Part shown: positions 21,636 through 35,514 of the stretch, in pieces
Layout of the letters: each line of letters begins with the position of its first letter
How positions within the stretch are numbered: the first letter of the stretch is position 1
Assembly (NCBI GenBank): GCA_008692225.1
Contig: VICG01000007.1
Coordinates: forward strand, 1,770,501-1,834,500
Source of the DNA: Monilinia fructicola
Lineage: Eukaryota; Ascomycota; Leotiomycetes; Helotiales; Sclerotiniaceae
Length of the DNA: 64,000 nt
Direction: 5' to 3'
Made by a program: the position numbers and the translations under genes
The notes under the pieces: model-generated
Told to the model about the DNA's origin: nothing
The model's input: the letters and a program-made list of their open reading frames with translations, nothing else
Databases searched by the model: none

Positions 21636-24554
21636 CTATTTCTGCCCCGAGAAAAACCATGAACTTCTCTTTGTGCTACCAGTACTTGCAGTATCAGAGT
21701 TTTGCAAGTTGCCGATGATCGGAATCTGTGCATCACCACCACCACCCCTCAATGGTTTGGCAATCCTACTTCCGGCACCGCCAAAGCTAAATCCACCCCC
21801 TGTAGGTGAACCTAGTCCACGAGTACTGCCTGATTTGGCGGCTTCTAGTCGCTCTTTTACGGCTGAGAGCTGGGCCTCGAATCTAAGATGGGTGTTAGCA
21901 TGTCATTGGTGAATGAGGAGGGACAGGGATGCTAGGGGACGAACCTGTGATTAGCAGCCGTCAACTTCTCTTGTGAGTCTTGTAACAGACTCTCCAAACT
22001 CTGAATCCGTTCGTTTCGTGCAATCAATTTCCTCTCAGCAATAGCAACTTCTTTCTTCAAGCTACCATTCTGCTCGACCAATTGTCTCTGAACATGGGTC
22101 AATTGTTCGAGATTTCTCTCCAAGAAAGCCATCTTCTTTTTGTTGAGCTCTGTTGTTAGATGAACGGAGAACATTGTTATATTGTTCGCGAGTTTCATCT
22201 AGGGAGATTTCTAGTTCGACAACACGCTCGCAGCGATTTTGTAAGTCACGCATCAAACTCTTCTTCATCACGTCAAATTCGGCGATTTGTTGTTGAACAG
22301 TCTTGCCACTCGCTGTGCTAGGAGCTGTGCCATTGGACGCACCACCAGACTTGACTCTTTGTTGAAGGTCTTCGTTTACAGCCTTAAACTTTTCAATCTC
22401 AGCCGTCTTTTGAGCGACCTCTTTTTTAAGATCTTCAACCAATTCGACCTTGATATCTTGATTGTTGGAATATGCCTTTTCGAGACGTTCTTTGATCTCA
22501 GCAACATCCCCTTCACCCAAGTTACGCTCGAGAAGGTCTTCATACTCTTGCTCGAGTACTTGAAGCCTTTGCTCTAACTCCTCCCTGCGCTTAATATTTG
22601 CGTCATTCGAGGATGCTCCAAACATGGAAAGTTCTGCTTGTCGAACAATACCTTGTGTCTCGACCAGTTTTGCTTTCAATTCTTCAAACTCGTCAGGAGG
22701 GATTGCTTCACCTGAGGCACTCTGCTCATAGAGAGTATCAACATGCTCAATGACCTTCTTGATGGTTGCTTCGTTCTCACTGAAGACTTCCCCGCCAAGA
22801 TCAAAGCCAGCCATCATCTGTGCCATCTTTTCGGCCTTTCTCTTCTCCTTCTCGTCTAGGGCGGCAGTCGATTCTTTGGCACTCATCTTGACATTGAGTA
22901 ATTGTTGCTTGAGTTCGTCGAGCTCCGCGGTAAGTTCGGCATTTGCTTCTTTCAAACTGTCCATGGTAATCTGGGCTTCTTTGCTCTCAAAAGCTAATCG
23001 CTCAAGTTGCATTTTAAACTCGTTTGCTTCACCAGTAAGTTTCTCGTTGTCTTTATTGACCTTGGTATCCCTTTCTTTTAGGTAAGTGAGCTCTTCCTTG
23101 GTATCGCGCAAGGTCTTCTCAGCGGCGGCAATTTGAGTTTCCTTCTCGGTTATCTGATCTTGAAGTTCATTTTCGCGTCGCAAGAATTCTTCTCTCTCGT
23201 CTTTGTCGATTGGTAGACCTGGAGTGGCGGATCTTTCGGGGCCCGGCGTCTCTGCACGACTTTCCGTTGCTAGACGAGAAGGTGTAGATGGCCGAGGTGC
23301 TCGAGCGGCCTCTGCTTTTGCTCCACTGACTCCGGCCAGAGGAGGTGCCCATTGTTCCTTGGGTACAGACTCTCCCTTACGCCAAAGTTGAACTTCGCCC
23401 TCGAGGGTAGAAACGTAGGTTTCAAAAGTAGTGACCTGTGATTGGGCTTTTCTAAGTAAGGCTTTGAGTTCCGCTGGACTGAGCTCTGCATTGACTTTGG
23501 CCTTGTTCTTGATGGCCTTCGCTCGCATACCAAATCTCAAGGTACTCAGGGTTTCCTCGGCGTTGTAACTACTGGGTGAGCAGTTAATGATAAGTGTTGT
23601 CCTACTATTTCCTCCCAAACTCTCTTGTAAAATTCTAGTGAGTTTCGAGTCTCGATAGGGAATATGCGATGATTTGCCGTCCGTCAGGTTGTTGATAACC
23701 ATGCCAAGAGCACTCAAACTCTTGTTAATCTTCTTTGCCTCCTCCAGAGTTTGACCACTAGCACCAGTTTTTCCAACCTTTTCACTACCAGCCAAATCAA
23801 CCAAGAAAAGTTGACCGCTCTTTGCCGAACCGGTTTCAACGTTCTTTTTGTGTAATTGTAATAACGAATATGGAATGTGATCGAGAAGATTCTGCGTTCA
23901 TGTTGGTCGAGGCTACAACTCTTGCATCCCCTCCTCTTTTCAAAACTTCGTAGACCTCTTGGACACTTGAAACATACACCTCTAATAAACCCTTGACGTA
24001 AACTCCTCTATTTTTCTCTTCATGAATGGGGAGATTGTCATTTTGCGGCTGTAACAAATCTCTAATGCGTTCCATATAAATTTCCATATAGCTGACCCTT
24101 ACTGTGTACTCGATTGTACCTGGACTGGACAAAAATGCTGGCGAATATTTGCTCCACAATTCTCGGAATAACACCTCTACCATCATCGTTGTCGAGGTTT
24201 GTTCCCATCATCGTATAGGACTTTCCGGCTCCTGTTTGACCATATGCAAAAAACTGTTCCATTGTAACCGTTAAGAATATCGTCCACCGTAGGTTTGATA
24301 GAGAAGTCAAAAATGTCTTTCTGCCGTGAGCTCATGCCAAAAACACGATCGAATGTGAAAGACCCGGCCGCTCCATTTTGACTATTTTTGATATTAGTAG
24401 TGTGCAATGATATCCTGGAGCAGTTCCACAAGACACCTACATCAAGAGCGCAAGTGTCATCAGCCTCGAATTTGACAACTGGTTGAGCACCTTGCTCATT
24501 CTCAATGCGATTCTGGGGCCTGAACCGACAGACAACCTTAATAGAGTTCGACAT
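21636..24554 (-). CDS. Kinesin-1 heavy chain (fungal conventional kinesin), four homopolymer frame breaks
   Basis: About 930 residues, matching fungal kinesin-1. The motor domain begins [17 protein letters not shown]. It has the P-loop GQTGAGKS, switch I SSRSHSIF and switch [12 protein letters not shown] long coiled coil and the fungal tail block [15 protein letters not shown] follow. A last exon, 21636..21882 after an intron 21883..21944 (GTTCGT donor), carries the autoinhibitory [10 protein letters not shown] motif of kinesin-1. Frame breaks lie at A/T runs 24248..24253, 24131..24135, 23845..23849 and 22137..22141. Each is explained by one extra base. A small intron near 24390-24440 is likely (CTAATATC branch), boundaries unsure. 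This plus-end motor carries vesicles and dynein along microtubules. Identity is very sure; the exact sequence is not. Confidence 0.93.
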
Positions 24555-25538
24555 GATCGCGAGATGGTTGTTATCCCGGAACGACCATATGTACCAGAGT
24601 CGAACTCAGAAGTTTGTTTATGTTGTAGTTTGCACTTTCAAAGAACGTTGAATTTAGAGTAATACTTTGTGGTCAGTGGGTTGATAAGGAGAGGTGTGTT
24701 GACACACAATCGCGCTAAAAACTTAAAGATCTTCGCGTAGTAACACCCAAGAACCCCAAGACCGAAGGAAGGCCAATGCAAAATATAATAACGTCGGAGG
24801 AAATTTATATCAATGCAATAATCCAATCACACAGAAACCAAAATGTCGGTTTGATAAGCAACTAGGTATCTGCTCGCAATACAGGGAAGTATGCTAGCAG
24901 AGATAAAGGCAACGTTGGATAGTTGTGCTCTGGAGGACATATCAATAAAACGTTCCCTCTACTTTGTTGTATAATTAGACAGTACGTGGAGGGACTACTG
25001 TAGGTAGTTGCTCGTAGTTTCTAAGTACAGAGTAGACATCTGTTGGTGAAATGGTGAACCTATCTACTCGGGTAGAAGAAAAGAGAGAATGAAGACATAC
25101 TCATATGCATGCATAGAGAGGTGGTAAGTAGATAGATTCATGATTCATGATTCATTTTTATTTTTATTTGTTTTCTTTTTCTCCTTGTGTTGGGTGTGTT
25201 ACCATAGGTACCGTTTGGCATGTATGGTAAGTTGGCATAAGCCAGAACAAAAATGCTACCATCGATGGATGAAGGGTATTGAGTAATGCCTTGTGAAGAT
25301 GATGATGCATCATCATCAAACTTGCCCTATTGACTGACTCCTCGAAAGACCATATAGACAGACTGAAAAAAAAAGAAAGAAAACTCCATCAAAAGATGCC
25401 GTTGCAAAAACTCCATAACCCCGCCATTTCAATCATTAAAAGGCATAATGTAAAATATGACTATAATGAATAACACTGAAATGTGCTTCAAGGTAATTCA
25501 GCCATAGTGAGCTTCTTAAACATTTGGAAAATTATGTC
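24555..25538. other. Intergenic, 1 kb
   Basis: Kinesin promoter at the left; RAD6 3' flank at the right. No gene recognised. Confidence 0.45.
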
Positions 25539-26206
25539 TCAATTATCCTCCCAGCTCTTCTCCACAGTTTCCCTCACACGCTTTGTATATTCTCTCCTGT
25601 TGTCTTTGTATAGGTTGGAGGCTTCGACATTGGCGGGGGAACCCGTGTTTGGATCATTGAGAAGACTATCCAGAAGTTAGCATGTAGATACACCCGAGAA
25701 TGAGTAAACCTCTCCGAGGATATATATTGACCTTTGAATACTTGTCAAGACGGCTGCAAACATCATATGTAGGGCTCCACCTATTTTGTAAGATATCCAA
25801 ACACAACTCTCCCGTTGCATAAACATTAGGATGGAACATTTGGCTGATGAACTTGACGGCGGGTGGCTTATTTGGATATTGTTCTTCAAAGGTCATGACG
25901 AGTCTGAAGGTTCCATCTTCGAAAGGAGTATCTGCAGGACCGATAATGACGGCGTTCCTACAGTTTTCATTATTGGCATCAAATTCTTCAATTTGAGGTC
26001 ATCGCGGAGGAATACTAACCAAAGCATGACATTATCTGCAACAGGGGATGCAGAAACACCAGCGGGGGGATCAGTTTGCATGCGCTATAGATGAAAGTTA
26101 GATCTCTCCCTTCGAATTCTGATCTTGTGCCCCTCCATGTTGTTGGATGACGGTTGCCACTAACCTTGAAATCCCGCATGAGACGACGACGAGCAGCTGT
26201 AGACAT
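25539..26206 (-). CDS. RAD6: Ubiquitin-conjugating enzyme E2, RAD6/UBC2 type, one frame break
   Basis: Four exons, 26206..26165, 26084..26020, 25957..25732 and 25665..25539, give about 152 residues, the RAD6 length. The start [14 protein letters not shown] is characteristic. [16 protein letters not shown] contains the HPN motif and the active-site Cys. The C-terminus [13 protein letters not shown] ends without a long acidic tail, as in filamentous fungi. One extra base in the AAA run 25758..25760 (read as TTT on the gene strand) breaks the frame just after WSPTYDV. All splice phases agree once it is ignored. RAD6 with Rad18 ubiquitinates PCNA, and with Bre1 it ubiquitinates histone H2B. Loss of such a core gene is unlikely, so the break is probably an error. 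Confidence 0.94.
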
Positions 26207-27220
26207 GATGGCAGATTGTGCGAATGATAAGCAAGAATCTTAATGTGGACTTTGTTGGGTTGATGTGGCTTTGAATGACTTGGGAGGTTTGTGTTTTGGT
26301 CGCAGCTGGAGGTTCAAGGTAGACTGTAAAGCGACTGTTATCGGATGGTTGGACGATATTAGTGTCCGATCTCAAGCCGGCGGCGGAAGTTTAATGTAGG
26401 TTCCCGATAAATGGACCGGGGAGTTCTGATTGGGAAGAAAATCGAAATTGAAGTTCAATCAGGAATATCAGATTGAAAGAGAATACAATGTAATTATTTA
26501 TTTATATCGATTTTCACAGGTTGTCGGTACTTATTAGGTAGGAACATAGATAGATACACCTAGGTACTCAGGCGTATATCGAAAGACCGCTTTCGTTCTC
26601 GTCAAAACGCCCCGGGGCCTTCCTTCATGATTGATGGTCCGTCGCTCAAAACAAGGGTCCACGGTGGTCCTGAACCAACCTTGGAAGGTAACGTGCTCCG
26701 TACAGTGCCTCTGCCGACTCTGACTCGGTCATGCTTATCGTACAGCATCACGTGCAGATTGTGATTTGTAATTCCAAGCTAGTCCCTGGATCGGCTTAGC
26801 GCACGAGACAATCAGCTGCCCAGCCGCCTGCTCCTCCGTTCCAAGCCAAGATTGATTGATAACTTACTTCACTTGTCGCTTGCCCGGGTGGAGGTGGTCT
26901 AAGCATTTTATGTCGGGGTAAAGGCAACCACCACCTTATTAGTCCCTTGCTGTACCAACCTTAACTACCACAGTACCCTGGCCGCAGTAACCTCCAGCTT
27001 CCTCCGTACACGTACATGGAAAATGGAATACATTCCGCCCTGTGCTAACCGCGGGACAAATCGAATTGAATAAATGATAACCGGCGTACCTAGGTAGTCT
27101 TCCTACCTACGTGCCTTCGGGATAAGCAACTGCAAACTTATTGACTCTTCTCTTCTCTTTCATAAAACCTTTCAACCCATCATCCGATTCTTTTTGTTGG
27201 CCTCAGAATTGATATTCATC
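26207..27220. promoter_or_regulatory. Shared upstream region of RAD6 and thiolase genes
   Basis: About 1 kb between divergently transcribed genes. It contains CACGTG at 26749..26754 and two ACCTAGGT palindromes (26558..26565 and, as TACCTAGGTA, 27087..27096). CT-rich sequence precedes the thiolase start. Coregulation is only a possibility. Confidence 0.5.
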
Positions 27221-28628
<1,408 letters not shown>

Positions 28629-29051
28629 TTATGATTTATGATCAGGACTAGTAAACTAGTGTGGATGGAGTTTGGCACCTCAGTTAAAGCGAATTTATTG
28701 AGTCGAAAGTATGTCATGTTGATTCGGTTAGTGAAAAGTAGATAATCAAAATGAATCGTTCAGGAAAAAGAGAATGATATTCAAATTATAACCCCAGCTA
28801 CTTCCGCTTAGCCCTTTTTGGAAAAGGGGCATTTTTCACATGTCAAAGGCACCAACCGAGATCTTGAAACCCGCTTCGCTTGTGACATCATCGACTAACG
28901 CGACCAACTGTTTTTTGTTTCATCGTCCGATTCCTGTCAACGACGCATCATACATGACTGATCTCTTCAATCCATACATATTCTTTCAACGGGTAGCAAA
29001 ACTCGAGATAACTTTCCAAAAACAATCATCAAGTGAAGGAATTCAATCAAA
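28629..29051. other. Short intergenic region
   Basis: Thiolase 3' flank and promoter of the next gene; nothing else recognised. Confidence 0.45.
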
Positions 29052-30010
29052 ATGGATCATCCAAGTAAGTTTTCCATTCCCTACCTTGTGGCAACGCTAT
29101 CTCAACTTCATACCATCTCTCACCGTTTCTCACTCTTTCTATCCTTGCACATCCCCAGACTAATATGCTCTCCAGAGACTCAAATCGCTCCCATACTTTA
29201 CGCTCTCTGTTCCGGCAGTCCTTCGGCCCAAAAAGAGACCCTCGAAACATATTTTACTCCTGATGCATCTTTCTCGCACCCTTTATGTTCCGTGCCTTCT
29301 TTTTCGTCGGTAGAAGTACCGGTTCTGGGGGAGGTCAATAGTAGATGGGTTCTTTGGTGTATTTACAGATGGTATAAAATTTTGAGTCCCAGAGTGAAGG
29401 TGGGAATCGATGGGATTGGTATGTGCACTTTCTTGTCTCAAGCCTCATTGATGGAGGGTTGGGCAGATCCGGGGAGAAGAATGAGACGAGTGGGGAATGG
29501 AACGAGAGATATGTTGTACTGATCTGGATAAATGATATAGAATACAACGCCGAAACCCAAACGCTCTTCCTCCAAATCCATCAGGTTTTCCACCTCTTCT
29601 TCGTTCCTTTCTTCGCTCCTACCGTCAATCTGACCGCGATCCTCTATCTTACCCCTTCTCAAGGGCCATCGCCATCTTCTGATGCCGCGGGATCTTCGGA
29701 AAGTCGAAGAAGAACAAGATACCTCATCAAACATCAAGAAGACTTATACCAGAGTACGGAGGTGGTGAAATTCTTTTGGCCAGGAGGAACACAGATCATT
29801 GGGTTTGGGAGGTTGTTTGCCACGCTGCTTTGTATAGTTGGGGCCATAGCTCTTGCCCCGATTACGTGGATGGAGGAGTGGGGGTGGTTTGGAAATGGGA
29901 AGGATGTTAAGGATCAGGAGAGGGTGAATGCCGTGAATGGGGATGAGGTTAGTGGAGTCAACGGCAGTAAGAGAGAGAGGAGAAGAACGGCGGGTAGGAA
30001 AGATAGATAG
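29052..30010 (+). CDS. SigF-like NTF2-like domain membrane protein
   Basis: Three exons, 29052..29064, 29176..29418 and 29541..30010, give 241 residues in a single intact frame. The tiny first exon (MDHP) is supported by a GTAAGT donor and phase. Core motifs are ETLETYFTPDASFSHP, RWVLWCIYRWYKILSP and FLQIHQVFHLFFVPFF, the pattern of a conserved ascomycete NTF2-like fold. Next come DLYQSTEVVKFFWPG and a hydrophobic segment LFATLLCIVGAIALAPI near the C-terminus, then a charged tail rich in Lys and Arg. The protein is probably anchored in an intracellular membrane with the NTF2 domain in the cytosol. No enzymatic role is established for this family. Confidence 0.8.
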
Positions 30011-32027
30011 GGCTTGCTTTGGCTACACGCGCTTATAAGAGAATAGACTGGAGTATCTGAATTGATCTGGAGTTATAGATGGGCAGGGGGTTTCCGGTTA
30101 CTGGTACACGTTATACATTAGGCATATATCTAGCGATTAACTATTTTTGTAAGATTTACGATTAAGAAATCAATAACATATTGCCCAGGTGTTCCTTGAA
30201 ATGCTGAAAATGAACACGTCAGATGGTCCGTGCGTAAACTATGAATAATTCAACCTGATTACGCGAGTAGACATTTAAGGTTAAACTACTTGGTGTTGTT
30301 TTGGGTCTATACCGGGATACAAATTTACAAAATAGCATATCTTTTTAAATTCTTTTTTGTATATTATAAAACTTCGATTTTTAAAATTTTACATATCTAA
30401 AAGTTTATCTTTTAATTCAATAATACTGTAAAAGTATTATTGATAGTTTTTTAATAAATTCGTTAACTTATAATAATTTTTTAAGATTAAATTCCGTCTT
30501 AAGTTAATTTTTATCCCGATATAGACTTAAAACAACCCTAAGTAAATATAATGTGATATCTATTTTATACGAAGGAGGAGAATTAAGAGTTTTAGACTAT
30601 ATTTTATAAAAATATAGAAAATAAATACGTTCGCTTTAGTAGGGATCTTATTAATTAACTAAAGTATTAAAACCCTTAAACTATTAAGAACTATCTTTAT
30701 TTATTTAATAAACTAAAATTTATATATATAAACTTATAAGAACTCTTAATTATATTCTTTTTTAAAAAAATTTAACCAATCTATAAATTTAAATAAAATA
30801 ACCTTTTAAACTATAAGTATCTATAAAAGCTATTTTAACTATGTCGTCATCGACCAAATATATAACGTAGTAAAGTTCATCTTCATTAAAGCTACCTAAG
30901 CTGTCTACTTATAGTCTATACTGCTGTGCTTCGTTTTTGCCGAAACGTCGGCTGCGTCGCCGTCGTCCCTTTCGTGACGACCGTCACATCATCCCTAAAT
31001 TACCAATCAAGTTTAAAAATCTATAATACATGTACGGACCGTCTAGTGTATTCATTTCCCGCATTCTAAAGGATAAACAGATATTCTTTCTCGCTATTGA
31101 TATCAGATGCAAACTCGCTAATCGTATAGGCACACTATCTAATAAGATTCAGTGTAGGCATGGGAGATATCATTGGTTGTTAAAATGATATCGACTTCTG
31201 AAAGTCCTGGGATTAAATCTGCAAGTGGTGTTCCTCAATAAGAAAAGACATAGGGACGCCTGGGCGCCCTTCAATATTAATAGCCAGATAACCTCAAAAT
31301 GATTATGCCGGGATAATCATAATGGCGCGCTAGGCACGCGCTAACGCCTCGGCAATTTACGTATTAGTCGTTCTACGACCTAGATAGTAATCTTCCAAGC
31401 AATTACAACAATTTCAAATGAAGAGATCTTCTATTGACTTCATGGCCCCATGGTGAGACCAACAGATTGTATTTAAAGCTCCAAGTGGGTTAAGAAATAA
31501 TATTGGCATGTATTTTCTTTTTGACTTATGTTTAGCTTACACATAGAGTAGGTATTTTACATGAAAACTTACCGTTGTCAATATTTAATATAAGATTCAC
31601 TTGTGATTATTAATTTGTTATAGACATCTAATATATTTGTATACATATTGTATATATATTATTAGAACTCGGTTCGTGCAAACTTAGCTGAGGTTACTAT
31701 ACGCGTAATGTTTCTTTAGTAGAAACACTATGTGCACCCCTTGTGGAGACTTACCTCACTTGGAAAGCTGCCTAGGCTTATGGCGATTACTCAAGCCCCG
31801 GAGTCTTTAGGGTCTCTTGCCAACCACATTTTGGTTTTGCTTCGGAGACATTAGCCTCCTTAGGTACCTCTGTTGATTATTATGATATAGGTGCCAGAAA
31901 CTCGACATGATATCTTATTTCAACAGTATCTCCATGAAGGCCTTAAGAAGCTGTATCTAAGTGCCATTTTCACACCCCAAAAGCAGGATTGAGTGAAAAG
32001 GATTTCCCAGACCAATCAATATCAAAG
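30011..32027. other. AT-rich intergenic island
   Basis: 30290-30900 is by eye overwhelmingly A+T with abundant TTAA and TATA and no ORF, the look of RIP-mutated repeat DNA in ascomycetes. 30920-31000 and 31250-31390 are GC-richer patches with short inverted motifs (GGCGCGCTAGGCACGCGC). No transposon protein can be read. Confidence 0.5.
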
Positions 32028-34423
32028 ATGCCACTTACAGATGCTGATATTCAAAGATTGCAGAACAATTTCTGGGCGTCTCATGGCCTACCTCGCCCGC
32101 CATCGATGCCTAATACAAACGAGGTTCGACAAGAAGCCAGAGAAAGATCTACCGAGGTTTTATCAAATTGGAATAGGTTAAGGCATATATTAGAGAGGCA
32201 CGAGGAGGTCATACGCAAGAGGTGGATGAAAAAGTCAAAAGTTCAAAGATCTGAGATCATTTTGCAAGCCTGGCCAGGATTGTCTGCAAACCATCGACCG
32301 GACTTTCTGGCCTTGGTTGAAGAAGGAGGCCAAACGAGAAGTACAAGCACGAAGTTTAGGGAAGCGTATCTCTGGCCATATCTCAATGTCGAAGATTTGA
32401 TTAGAGGTAAAAGCTTGCTTCTTTTGATCAACTCCAGAGGTCGGCATCCACCTTGTGTCTTCGCCCATTCGGATTTCAAGGCTACGTATATCGGCAATAT
32501 CAGTGGTGCTGTTATGCCCGCGTTTGTCAACTTCCATGCTATGTTGATGGATGGAGAAACAGTCGAAACGTATGGCCGCATTGTCTCTTGGGAGGAAGAT
32601 AAGAGTGCTATGGAGAACACGGTGATTGGCCTCGCGCATCTACCAGGAATGGGGCTTAGGATTCTGGAGATACAACAACGACTATTTCATTTTCTTTTGA
32701 AGTGCTGTGAGGCACTTCTCCACGACATTGATGCTGATTTGTTGATTAGCGGAGCATCAATCAAGCCAGAGCCACCTCCACTTAAGGATGATTCCGAATG
32801 GTCAAGTATAGCATCCGTAGCTGCCGAAGCGCCTTATCGCTTACCTTCGCAAATTGATTTTAATCGTCTCAAGGTTATTGTCGAGGCCAGACGAATGAAT
32901 GCAGAGGATCATATCCGAGACCTAAGGGAGGACCCTGGTTACTTCGCCGACGTCTTGGGAGATTGGAGCGAACATCGACTGGAGAGATTGTTGGATACAC
33001 CAGAATTTCCGCACACAATACTTGATAACCCTACTTTCTGGGAATTCGTCATTGGAAATGCCATTAGCGACGCGTATAGTGCTTTGATAGTGTGGGGGGA
33101 CATTGGCCAGCAGCTTACTCACCTGGCTTTCCTGCAGGCCAAGTATGCATCCGAAATAACACCCAAGAAGCAGCTACCACCAGAGTACATGCAGGCCTTG
33201 TTAACTTTGAGATATTCTTTAACAAAGCTGCAAAAAAGGCCGTTTAAGCAGTCTAAAGGTAGCATTTTACGCATCACCGCCATATCGTTCAAGATTAGCG
33301 CGCAAACCAGAAGCGTCAGGTTCTACAGAGATCCAAGTTCAGAGTAAGGAAGAGGACGATCCAATGATGTTGCTTCTTAATAGTCTTTGGGATGATCATA
33401 GACTTGTTCGTTTTACTCTACCTGTTTTGGTAGATGAGATAGAGAATAGGATGGAACGTGATCCAAGCGAAAAAAGCCAAATTTTCGGCTTTGGTTACAC
33501 GAATATTTTCCGACCTTGGCCTCATGTCACGGATTCATCATGAACTAGAGATATATCTGCCATGGGCTGCTACCTATTATTGTGAGTCTCTAAAATATGA
33601 AGCTCAAATCCAGAAAGACTTCCCAAGACGGCTCAGTTTACTTGACAGCGTGGAACTCAATATCAAAGCTACTGGCCTAGTCAAATTCGGATCTCCACAT
33701 AAGGGCCACTTCTATTATCCGTCCGATCAACCAAGGAATAAACAGAACACAGAGAGCATGAGGAAAGCCGAGCATAATCTGGACCAATTTTGGCAGGCAA
33801 TTGATGAAATTTATCGAAGAAAATACCGGTAAAACCTTAACTCAAGCTGTGGAACATATCTGCACCGCATTGCGTCCACTTGAGCGGACATCCGAATGGT
33901 CTGAGCCCATCAAGGAACCAAAGAACAAAGGTCGGGGAGTAACACGCTCAGTGAGCCTGCACCAATACCACAATTCGATTCGAGCGACACAACAAAATTC
34001 GTTGCTCCTCAGCCAAAGTCCAAGCCCAAGACACGTGGTATAGCGACTGCCACCAAATCTCAAACCTCAACAGCTTCGATGACTGCAGTAGCGCCGATGC
34101 CAAATCCTCAGCCAGCATTCAAAGTCAAAGCTCGAGCTTTCAGAGTCTTCAGAGTCTTATTTTGGCAACCTCATCGAAATGATCTTCCTGGTGAAATTTC
34201 CTGGGCGGATTTCTTGTACGCCATGACTGGGGCGGGCTTTGCGGTTGAGAAGCAGTATGGCTCAGTATGGCAGTTTACACCTACAACATTGGACGTTGAG
34301 CGGAGTATCCAATTTCATGAGCCCCATCCTTCAAACAAGATACCTTTCCATATTGCAAGGAGAATAGGTAGGCGACTGACCAGAATCTATGATTGGTCAG
34401 GAGCCATGTTTACGCTCGAGTAA
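32028..34423 (+). CDS. Large uncharacterised filamentous-fungal protein, four frame breaks
   Basis: About 800 residues from ATG 32028 (MPLTDADIQRLQNNFWASHGLPRPP). The C-terminus ends GRRLTRIYDWSGAMFTLE. The N-terminal half is alpha-helical and Arg-rich (HILERHEEVIRKRWMKKSKVQR, ILQAWPGLSANHRPDF). A C-terminal block (GEISWADFLYAMTGAGFAVEKQYGSVWQFTP) is strongly conserved in look and belongs to a family widespread and often multi-copy in Pezizomycotina, with no known function. The frame shifts near 33262 (TTTT), at the A run 33470..33475, at AAA 33806..33808 and at GGGG 33934..33937. Each is a one-base change, and the protein stays sensible on both sides. No introns are required. A nuclease or kinase domain is not visible. 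Confidence 0.7.
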
Positions 34424-35104
34424 AAGGGAGTTTTAGCGAAAGTGGCGAATTTTGCACCGTCAACGGTATTTGGGAAAAGGGGATGGAGGGGGGGGGCGGA
34501 TGGCGAGTTCAAATGACTCGCTGGTAATTAATAATGAGGGCCGGTGAAAACGATTTTGGGATACAAAGCATATCGTTGGAAATAACATGTATTGTTGGAA
34601 CTGACATGGAAGCGGGATTCAATCTTGGACGAACACTATTATTGTAATTTGCGACTCTTTTCATCACGATGCGGCGTTCTAGTTACTGGATACAAAGCAG
34701 CTAAGGCTGTCACATTTCTTTTCATCTGTATATATGGATCTTGCTGCACCTTCTCTTGGAAATTCAATCAGCTTTATCTCTTTTTCTAATCTGAATTTAT
34801 AATTGACATCAAGTTAATCTGCACTTGGCGTTATCTCTACAGTTTCTTGATGTTCATTGATCTTGATAATTCACAAGTACTCAAAGCTCTTGAAAGAAAC
34901 AATCGTTCTCAATTCTTTTTCCTTCAGATCTCACAGTCATGCGACTCATCTCGTAGCTTAAGGCCCCGATGAAGTCTTCGCCTGTGTTATACTAACTTCC
35001 AACCCCTGATTGCTTTCCTATAGGCTCGTCGTAACTTTTGGTATGGGTGTCAAGATCCGTCATAGAGCTCTGGTTTAGACACCTGTTCTGGGGGAATATC
35101 TGAT
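34424..35104. other. Intergenic
   Basis: Contains a G run near 34491. No gene is supported. Confidence 0.4.
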
Positions 35105-35514
35105 TCAAGCCTCGATGCAGTCTCTGTATAGTTCGTCGTGCCTTGCAGGAATGCAACGCATCTTTACAGGCTTATCGTAACCTTTGACATGCGCTGGCTC
35201 GATCGCGAGATATCCCTGTTGCACGCCACATCCTGAGATAATGTGGGGAGGTAAGCGAGGGCAAACCAACCTTCTCGAACCTCTTGTCATTATACAATTC
35301 CAAGAAGGAATTTTTAGAAGGCTCATAACGGTATTTATCAATATCTACCCGTCCATTGACCAAAAAGTATCCCCGATAGCTCTCTCGATTCGGGAATTCA
35401 ACTTGCATGTGCCTGCCCGATTCATCTGGTAAGATTTTTCCTGTCCATGGCTATATGAAAGCCTGTTGACGCGGGCATCAATGCCTCTTCCGATGACTCT
35501 ATCTTTCGTTCCAT
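35105..35514 (-). CDS. Small orphan protein, two frame breaks
   Basis: Starting at ATG 35514 (MERKIESSEEALMPASTGFH) and ending at 35105 (ELYRDCIEA), three frames join into about 135 residues of even, protein-like composition. Middle motifs include YRGYFLVNGRVDIDKYRYEP and GCGVQQGYLAIEPAHVKGY. The breaks lie exactly at a T run 35435..35439 and a G run 35245..35248, the same one-base run changes seen in conserved genes nearby. This favours a real gene. No family recognised. Confidence 0.45.

Noticed and set aside
22750..23085. Plus-strand hydrophobic ORFs opposite the kinesin coiled coil
   Set aside because: Typical antisense artefact of Glu/Lys-rich coiled-coil sequence.
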